From: an uncultured Anaerolineaceae bacterium
Lineage (GTDB): Bacteria; Chloroflexota; Anaerolineae; Anaerolineales; Anaerolineaceae
Assembly (NCBI GenBank): GCA_937894825.1
Contig: CALCQT010000069.1
Span: forward strand, 1 to 10,132
Direction: 5' to 3'
Length of the DNA stretch: 10,132 nucleotides
The notes beneath the pieces are model-generated. The model was not told where the DNA came from, searched no databases, and saw only the letters and a list, made by a program, of their open reading frames with translations. Positions 5,576 to 10,132 of this stretch are shown in pieces; positions within the stretch are counted from its first letter, which is position 1, and every line of letters starts with the position of its first letter. Both the position numbers and the translations under genes were made by a program.

Positions 5576-7081
5576 ATGAAAAGAATGATTGTTTGCATCC
5601 TGCTGCTCGTCATCCTTGTCGCTGCTGCCCCCGTTGCCGCTGCCGGTGATACGCTTGTCGTCGCCATGGCTGCTGACATGACCGGGTTGGATCCGCATCT
5701 CCAGACTGCTTTCACCTCGCACAAAGTCCTGGAAATGATGCATGGCAAGCTGGTCGAAGTCGACGAAGAGATGAACGTGCAACCGAGCATGGCCGAATCC
5801 TGGGAATGGTCCGAGGATGGGATGGAACTGACCTTCCACCTGCGCGAAGGCATGACCTTCCACAACGGCACACCGGTCACCGCCGCTGACGTCAAATTCT
5901 CCTTCGAGCGCATCCTGGACGAAGCGACAGCCGCCGCTGCCCGCTCCAAATTCACCTCAATTGCCTCTATTGAAGCACCGGACGACCTGACCGCCGTTTT
6001 CAAATTCGCGGAGAAAAACGTCGCCATTCTGGTTGACATGTCCTCGAACAACGCTGCTATTCTGTCCAAAGATTTCTTCGATAACGGCGGCGATCCGAAC
6101 GTTGAGAGCGTTGGCGCCGGACCTTACAAACTCGTCAATTGGGAACCGGACAACAAGATTGAATTCACCGCGCACGAAGGATATTTCATCGAAGGCATGC
6201 CAAAGATCAAAAACCTTGAGTACCGGATCATTCCCGCTGAGGATTCAATCCTGGCTGGCGTCCGAACCGGCGAAATCGACTTTGCGATCATCAATGAGCC
6301 AGCCACTGCCATGATCGCTTCGGCAGATCCGAGCGTCGTCGTGGCCACCGCGCCCTCCCTGTCTTATCACGTGCTTCAGCTCAACCCGGGCCGGGATGTT
6401 TTCAAAGACGTGCGGGTACGTCAGGCCATTGCCTGCGCAATCGACCGGCAGGAAGTGTTGGACGTCGCAGCGTTAGGTGAAGGTCAGGTGACCCCGCCGG
6501 TCGTCCAGCCGTATTATGGCGCGGATATCGACTCACTCTTCTGTTATCAGAAAGATATCGAGAAAGCGAAAGCGCTGCTGGCCGAAGCCGGCAATCCTGA
6601 AGTCAGCTTCACGATTATGGCTGCTGCGGACGAACCGCCGACTGCCGTTGCCGAAGCGCAAAATATACAGGATCAGCTCGCGGAAATCGGCGTCAAAGTC
6701 GATATCGAAATTCTTGAATTAGGTGTTTATGTTGAACGCTGGCTGGCCGGCGATTTTGATTCCTGTGCCGCATGGAACGGCGGCGGAAGCGATCCCAACG
6801 GCACCTTCTGGCGCTACTGGCACTCGACCGGTAACCTGCAGAAGGTCTCCATCTTCAATACGCCGGAACTGGACGAACTCCTGGTCCAGGGCCGCTCATT
6901 GACCGACCCGGCTGAAAGACGCCCTTACTATATCGAAGCACAGGAAATCCTGGCTGAAAACGCCCCCTGGGTCTGGCTGTATGTCGGCTATGAGTACCGC
7001 GTTATGGTTCCGTCACTGAAAGGCTTTATCCCCACGCCTGACGGTTCCGTCTGGTCACTGCGCCAGGTTTATTTCGAATAA
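5576..7081 (+). CDS. ABC transporter substrate-binding protein, family 5 (peptide type)
   Basis: The 501-residue extracytoplasmic protein captures oligopeptides or related solutes (SBP_bac_5; DppA/OppA group). The ATG follows AAGGAG (5565-5570). Residues 1-23 are a signal peptide: KR, a hydrophobic core (ILLLVILVAAA), and a likely signal peptidase I cut after AAA before Gly24. The single Cys7 lies in the core and no lipobox is present, so it is not an obvious lipoprotein. The family hallmark follows: AESWEWSEDGMELTFHLREG, then FHNGTPVTAADVKFSFERI. VGAGPYKLVNWEPDN and a Trp/Asp-rich NGGGSDPNGTFWRYWHS near the C-terminus also match the family. Length is typical. It heads the operon with the two permeases, from which it is separated by 243 bases containing a stem-loop. 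The high G+C codon use contrasts with the genes to its left. Substrate cannot be read from sequence. Confidence 0.93.
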   Translation: MKRMIVCILLLVILVAAAPVAAAGDTLVVAMAADMTGLDPHLQTAFTSHKVLEMMHGKLVEVDEEMNVQPSMAESWEWSEDGMELTFHLREGMTFHNGTPVTAADVKFSFERILDEATAAAARSKFTSIASIEAPDDLTAVFKFAEKNVAILVDMSSNNAAILSKDFFDNGGDPNVESVGAGPYKLVNWEPDNKIEFTAHEGYFIEGMPKIKNLEYRIIPAEDSILAGVRTGEIDFAIINEPATAMIASADPSVVVATAPSLSYHVLQLNPGRDVFKDVRVRQAIACAIDRQEVLDVAALGEGQVTPPVVQPYYGADIDSLFCYQKDIEKAKALLAEAGNPEVSFTIMAAADEPPTAVAEAQNIQDQLAEIGVKVDIEILELGVYVERWLAGDFDSCAAWNGGGSDPNGTFWRYWHSTGNLQKVSIFNTPELDELLVQGRSLTDPAERRPYYIEAQEILAENAPWVWLYVGYEYRVMVPSLKGFIPTPDGSVWSLRQVYFE

Positions 7082-7093
7082 GTATGTTTAAAA

Positions 7094-7133
7094 GGGTATC
7101 CCAACGGGTAGATTTTCCGCGTTTGGGATACCC
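7094..7133 (+). other. intercistronic stem-loop after the substrate-binding gene
   Basis: GGGTATCCCAA (7094-7104) and TTGGGATACCC (7123-7133) form a perfect 11-bp stem around an 18-base loop, 12 bases after the stop codon. No U-tract follows, so full termination is unlikely. Hairpins in this place between binding-protein and permease genes usually protect the upstream mRNA or terminate partially. This raises the binding protein relative to the membrane subunits. That role is inferred from known operons of this type. Confidence 0.7.
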
Positions 7134-7324
7134 ATCCTGCCAACCGGTCCCTGCTTTTGAAGAGCAAGGCTCAAGAGCAGGTCGTTCCTTTTTTTCAGAG
7201 GATCATTCGCTTCGAAAATCAGAATTTGCCGCAGCGTTCGAAAAATCGAAATATAAGTCCTCCTTTTGAAGAATCAGGAATCGTTGTATTTCGAGCTGGC
7301 GCGCCGCGCTACGAAAAAACTTCA

Positions 7325-8278
7325 ATGCAAAAATATATCCTCAAAAGACTCCTGATCATGATACCGACGCTGCTCGGCATCTCAATTGTCATCTTTCTGA
7401 TCATGCGGGCCATTCCAGGCGACACCATCTCCGCCATGATCGGCACCCAATACCAGTTGACCGAGGCGCAGGCAGAATCGCTGCGCGCTTATTACGGACT
7501 GGACAAACCGCTCATCACCCAGTACTTCAACTGGATCGGAAATGCCCTGCAGGGAAATTTCGGATACTCCGTCCGAACCGGGCAGCCCGTCATGAGCGAG
7601 ATACTCTCCCGGTTTCCGCTGACCATGGAAATCACCATTCTTTCCATCCTGCTGGGGACAATTTTCGGCGTGACGGTAGGCATCCTGGCCGCGGTTTACC
7701 GTGGTTCTTTTTTTGACGCAATTATTCGAATTTTCGCCATGATCGGGCTGGCGACACCCAGTTTCTGGCTTGGCACCATGATCATCTATGTCCTTTCCGT
7801 TCATTTCAAAATCATGTTGAACGCGGGAAATTATGTCGCGTTTTCGGTCGATCCGATCGGGAACCTGAAACAGGTCATCTCGCCGGTATTATGCATGGCT
7901 TTTTCTTTCAGCGCCTCGGTGATGCGCACCACGCGCTCGTCACTGCTGGAGGAGATCAATAAAGAGTACGCGCAAACCGCCCGCGCCAAAGGCCTCAGGG
8001 AACGCCTGGTCATTTTTGGACACGCGCTGCGAAACGCGTTGATTCCGGTCATTACTTTGGTCGGTTATCAGGTCGGGTATCTGTTCGGCGGCGTCGTAAT
8101 CATTGAACAGGTTTTCGCGCTGCCCGGGCTGGGACGGCTGTTGCTGAATGGCATTTCGCAGCGGGATTACGCGCTGGTGCAAGGTTCAATCGTTTTTATC
8201 GCGTTCATTTTTGTGCTGGTAAACCTGATCACAGACATTGCGTATGGGTTGGCAGATCCGAGGATTCGTTATGACTGA
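7325..8278 (+). CDS. ABC transporter permease, DppB/OppB type
   Basis: The 317-residue inner-membrane protein begins MQKYILKRLLIMIPTLLG, the standard DppB/OppB start, with a first membrane segment followed by MRAIPGD. The region TEAQAESLRAYYGLDKPL (46-63) is the typical external loop, and GNFGYSVRTGQPV follows. The cytosolic EAA loop, EYAQTARAKGLRERLVIFGH (214-233) continuing to NALIP, is the contact for the ATPase. PGLGRLLLNGISQRDY and DPRIRYD are the usual end of the family. About six membrane segments are visible. The frame stays open upstream to an ATG at 7157, but that extension is polar and lies outside the family, so ATG 7325 is chosen. It has no clear ribosome binding site. The stop overlaps the next gene by ATGACTGA. 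Together with the next gene it forms the transmembrane channel of a peptide importer. Confidence 0.92.
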   Translation: MQKYILKRLLIMIPTLLGISIVIFLIMRAIPGDTISAMIGTQYQLTEAQAESLRAYYGLDKPLITQYFNWIGNALQGNFGYSVRTGQPVMSEILSRFPLTMEITILSILLGTIFGVTVGILAAVYRGSFFDAIIRIFAMIGLATPSFWLGTMIIYVLSVHFKIMLNAGNYVAFSVDPIGNLKQVISPVLCMAFSFSASVMRTTRSSLLEEINKEYAQTARAKGLRERLVIFGHALRNALIPVITLVGYQVGYLFGGVVIIEQVFALPGLGRLLLNGISQRDYALVQGSIVFIAFIFVLVNLITDIAYGLADPRIRYD

Positions 8279-9170
8279 AATCACAGCTATTTCCCAAATT
8301 GACCGCAACGCCCAACGAAAACGGAACTTCCAATACTCATTGTTCGGACGTCTGCTCCGCAATCCCGGCGGCATCATCGGCGGGCTGATCATCCTGGTTT
8401 TTGCGATTATCGGGCTCTTTTCGGATCAGCTCATGCCTTATAGTCCGATCAAAAATTACCCGAAAGAGCGGCTGCAGGCGCCCTCCGTAGAACACCCGGC
8501 CGGGACCGACGAGATGGGTCGGGATGTTCTCAGCCGCCTGATGAAAGGCGCTTCAAACTCTATGGCGATTGCCTTTACTTCGGTCGCTTTTGCCGGCATT
8601 TTCGGCACCATCCTCGGCGCAATCGCGGGATACGCCGGCGGTTGGTTCGACAATCTGATCATGCGGCTCATGGACATGATCTTTTCATTCCCGACGATGC
8701 TGCTGGCGCTGGCCATCGCAACCGCACTGGGAACCGGATTTCTCAACACCGTCATTGCCATCTCCATTGTGTACCTGCCGATCTTTTCACGAACGGCACG
8801 CGGTACCGTGCTGCAGCTGCGCGAATTCGAATATGTGGATGCCGCCCGCTGTATCGGAGCGGAAGATGCCAGAATTCTATTCCGGCACATCCTCCCCAAC
8901 GCGCTCGCACCGCTGATCGTACAGGTCAGTCTGGGGTTCTCCTGGGCCATCCTGACCGAGTCTTCATTGAGTTACCTCGGTCTCGGCACCCAGCCACCCA
9001 ATCCATCCTGGGGTTCGATGCTGAGTCAGGCCCGTGTCATGATGGAACTGGCTCCCTGGCTGGTTATCGGCCCCGGCGTCACTATCATGGTAGCTGTATT
9101 GGGATTCAACCTGCTCGGAGACGCGGTGCGTGATCTGATGGATCCCCGCTTACGCTCAAAGGGATTATGA
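8271..9170 (+). CDS. ABC transporter permease, DppC/OppC type
   Basis: The 299-residue partner permease starts at ATG 8271, inside the last codons of the DppB-like gene (ATGACTGA), with GAGG (8260-8263) upstream. The in-frame ATG at 8238 would lie further inside that gene and lacks support. The polar N-terminus leads to LRNPGGIIGGLIILVFAIIG, then the family signature HPAGTDEMGRDVLSRLMKGA (75-94). Membrane segments follow. The EAA loop EYVDAARCIGAEDARILFRH (187-206) continues to ILPNALAP and binds the ATPase. SSLSYLGLGTQPPNPSWGSM (231-250) and GDAVRDLMDPRLR are typical of the C-terminus. The stop overlaps the next start by ATGA. The ATPase subunits are not seen and may lie beyond the right edge or elsewhere. 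Confidence 0.92.
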   Translation: MTEITAISQIDRNAQRKRNFQYSLFGRLLRNPGGIIGGLIILVFAIIGLFSDQLMPYSPIKNYPKERLQAPSVEHPAGTDEMGRDVLSRLMKGASNSMAIAFTSVAFAGIFGTILGAIAGYAGGWFDNLIMRLMDMIFSFPTMLLALAIATALGTGFLNTVIAISIVYLPIFSRTARGTVLQLREFEYVDAARCIGAEDARILFRHILPNALAPLIVQVSLGFSWAILTESSLSYLGLGTQPPNPSWGSMLSQARVMMELAPWLVIGPGVTIMVAVLGFNLLGDAVRDLMDPRLRSKGL

Positions 9171-9652
9171 ACAGCACAGAAACCTTTCAAATTCGTCCGA
9201 TGCAAGCGGACGATATCGCCGCCTGCGCCCGTATCATGGCAGAGAACCGGCTCTGGCAGCGCTATCACGTCACGCCGGATACGGCGTTGGCCCGCTTTGA
9301 AAAAGCGTTTAACGAAAAAGCTTCAATTCTGGTGGCCGTTTTCGCAAACCGGACGGTCGGATTCTGCTGGTATCATCCCAAAGGCGCCTTCAATCGCTCG
9401 GGGTACATCCAATTGATCGGCGTTGACCCGGACTGCAAAGGACAGGGGATCGGGAAGCGGCTTATGCTCGCCGCCGAAGAAATCGTGGCGCTGGTTTCCG
9501 ATGACATGTTCCTTACCGTTTCTGACTTTAACACTTCCGCTCAGGCCTTTTATCAGAAGCTGGGCTATGATTTTGTCGGCGAAATTCCGAACTACGTCCA
9601 GCCCAACATCACGGAAAAAATCATGCGGAAAAAATTGGTTCGGACTGAATGA
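9167..9652 (+). CDS. GNAT-family N-acetyltransferase
   Basis: The 161-residue protein has the GNAT fold: strand FQIRPMQADDIAAC at the start, the helix pair with RFEKAFNEK, strands ILVAVFANRTVGFCWYHP and YIQLIGVDPDCK, and the acetyl-CoA pyrophosphate loop KGQGIGKRLM (91-100). The C-terminal motif FNTSAQAFYQKLGY (121-134) carries the Tyr often used as general acid. It transfers an acetyl group from acetyl-CoA to an amine that cannot be named from sequence. The start overlaps the DppC stop by ATGA with AAAGGGA just upstream, and its own stop overlaps the following ATG the same way. It is thus embedded between transporter and hydrolase genes, which hints that it acts on the imported compound or its products, or that it gives resistance to a toxic one. 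This link is an inference. Confidence 0.88.
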   Translation: MNSTETFQIRPMQADDIAACARIMAENRLWQRYHVTPDTALARFEKAFNEKASILVAVFANRTVGFCWYHPKGAFNRSGYIQLIGVDPDCKGQGIGKRLMLAAEEIVALVSDDMFLTVSDFNTSAQAFYQKLGYDFVGEIPNYVQPNITEKIMRKKLVRTE

Positions 9653-10132
9653 ACACCGGGACGCTTTTTCCAAAAGTTCGCGCCTTGCTGGATCAGGCCG
9701 CACTGGACGGTAGTATTCCAGCCTCGCAACTGGTAATTCGTAAACCGGACAAAGTGGTCTTTTCTTGCGCGGCCGGCTGGACGGATCCCGAGATCCGGCA
9801 GAACCCCGTGAATAAAGAAACGCTGTTCGATCTGGCTTCCATCACAAAGCTGTTTACAACGACGGCTTTCATGAGACTGGTAACAGGCGGCAGCTTTCGG
9901 CTGGATCAGCCGGTCAGCAACGTCCTGCCCGAATTCAGCGGCTGGCGCGAAAGCCGCCCCTTTGAAGAACCGCTGGAACCCGGAAAATTTCGTGACGTCA
10001 GCGCCGATTTTGCCGGACCGGTAGATGCATCGAAGATCACTTTCCGCCAAATCCTGACCCACACCAGCGGACTGCCCGCCTGGCTGCCATTATTCCGGGA
10101 AGAAAATGCCCTGGCAGCCCGCAATCACGTGT
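9649..10132 (+). CDS. serine hydrolase (beta-lactamase/DD-peptidase-like, S12), cut by the window edge
   Basis: ATG 9649 overlaps the GNAT stop by ATGA, and the frame stays open for 161 codons to the right edge. FDLASITKLFTTTAFM holds the catalytic SxxK as Ser64-Ile-Thr-Lys67, and ASITK is typical of class C beta-lactamase-related serine hydrolases (EstB, D-aminopeptidase and DD-carboxypeptidase relatives). FRLDQPVSNVLPEF and FRQILTHTSGLPAW (132-145) are further family signatures. The Tyr-x-Asn motif would come later and lies outside the window. There is no signal peptide at the start, so a cytosolic enzyme is likely. No ribosome binding site is visible, so translation probably depends on coupling to the GNAT gene. 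Placed behind a peptide importer, it may cleave imported peptides, D-amino-acid conjugates or esters. The true substrate is unknown. Confidence 0.85.
   Translation, partial: MNTGTLFPKVRALLDQAALDGSIPASQLVIRKPDKVVFSCAAGWTDPEIRQNPVNKETLFDLASITKLFTTTAFMRLVTGGSFRLDQPVSNVLPEFSGWRESRPFEEPLEPGKFRDVSADFAGPVDASKITFRQILTHTSGLPAWLPLFREENALAARNHV

Noticed and set aside
5362..5649. 95-codon + strand frame in the gap before the transport operon
   Set aside because: It has no ribosome binding site, covers the promoter at 5488-5517, and its last quarter is another frame of the binding-protein gene. The product shows no recognisable pattern.
7084..7269. 61-codon + strand frame after the binding-protein gene
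   Set aside because: It contains both arms of the stem-loop, lacks a ribosome binding site and has a low-information product.
7157..7324. N-terminal extension of the DppB-like permease
   Set aside because: The extra 56 residues are polar and outside the family. The normal DppB start is at 7325.
1..10132. CRISPR array, tRNA/rRNA genes or complete insertion sequence
   Set aside because: No regularly spaced direct repeats, cloverleaf-like sequences or transposase frames were seen on either strand.

Overview
The window is bacterial. Every gene lies on the + strand, Shine-Dalgarno sequences are strong, and cistrons are tightly packed with ATGA-type stop/start overlaps. The MerR/MATE/cytidylate-kinase-like content and the purine-rich ribosome binding sites fit a Firmicutes/Clostridia-like anaerobe. 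Other lineages, such as Chloroflexi, cannot be excluded, and I do not recognise the species.

Left part (1-937), accessory-looking. The tail of an unidentified gene overlaps a 66-aa small protein by ATGA. A second, 80-aa small protein follows. The two are clear paralogues of each other, with an ungapped similar C-terminal half. After them comes a 128-aa HEAT-repeat C-terminal fragment with no convincing start, probably the remnant of a longer gene.

Middle part (938-5242), a probable MerR regulon. A merR-type regulator with a GyrI-like effector domain has a near-perfect promoter. It is followed by a 25-bp-arm palindrome, an NAD(P)-binding Rossmann protein, a small antibiotic-biosynthesis-monooxygenase-like (ABM-like) protein, and a 674-aa protein that joins a MATE efflux transporter to a C-terminal cytidylate kinase-like domain. 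The promoter ahead of the MATE fusion has the textbook MerR layout: a -35, a 19-bp spacer holding a 7-3-7 dyad, and a -10. The same 11-mer, CTTGACTATAG, sits in the right arm of the palindrome behind merR. There it could form a second promoter with a 19-bp spacer for the Rossmann/ABM pair. The likely reading is that a toxic ligand binds the MerR protein and switches on the pump plus two small redox or detoxification proteins.

Right part (5243-10132), visibly richer in G+C. A 333-base gap holds a promoter. It is followed by an oligopeptide/dipeptide-type ABC import operon: a secreted family 5 substrate-binding protein, a stem-loop, two permeases, a GNAT acetyltransferase and a serine hydrolase (SxxK) cut by the window edge. 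From the first permease onward the genes overlap (ATGACTGA, ATGA, ATGA), so they are probably translationally coupled. The ATPase subunits are not in the window. The hydrolase and acetyltransferase probably process the imported compound, perhaps a peptide or muropeptide, but the substrate cannot be read from the sequence.

Most notable items: the MATE-kinase fusion under a MerR-type operator, the repeated operator-like 11-mer in a long palindrome, and the paired small proteins of unknown function.
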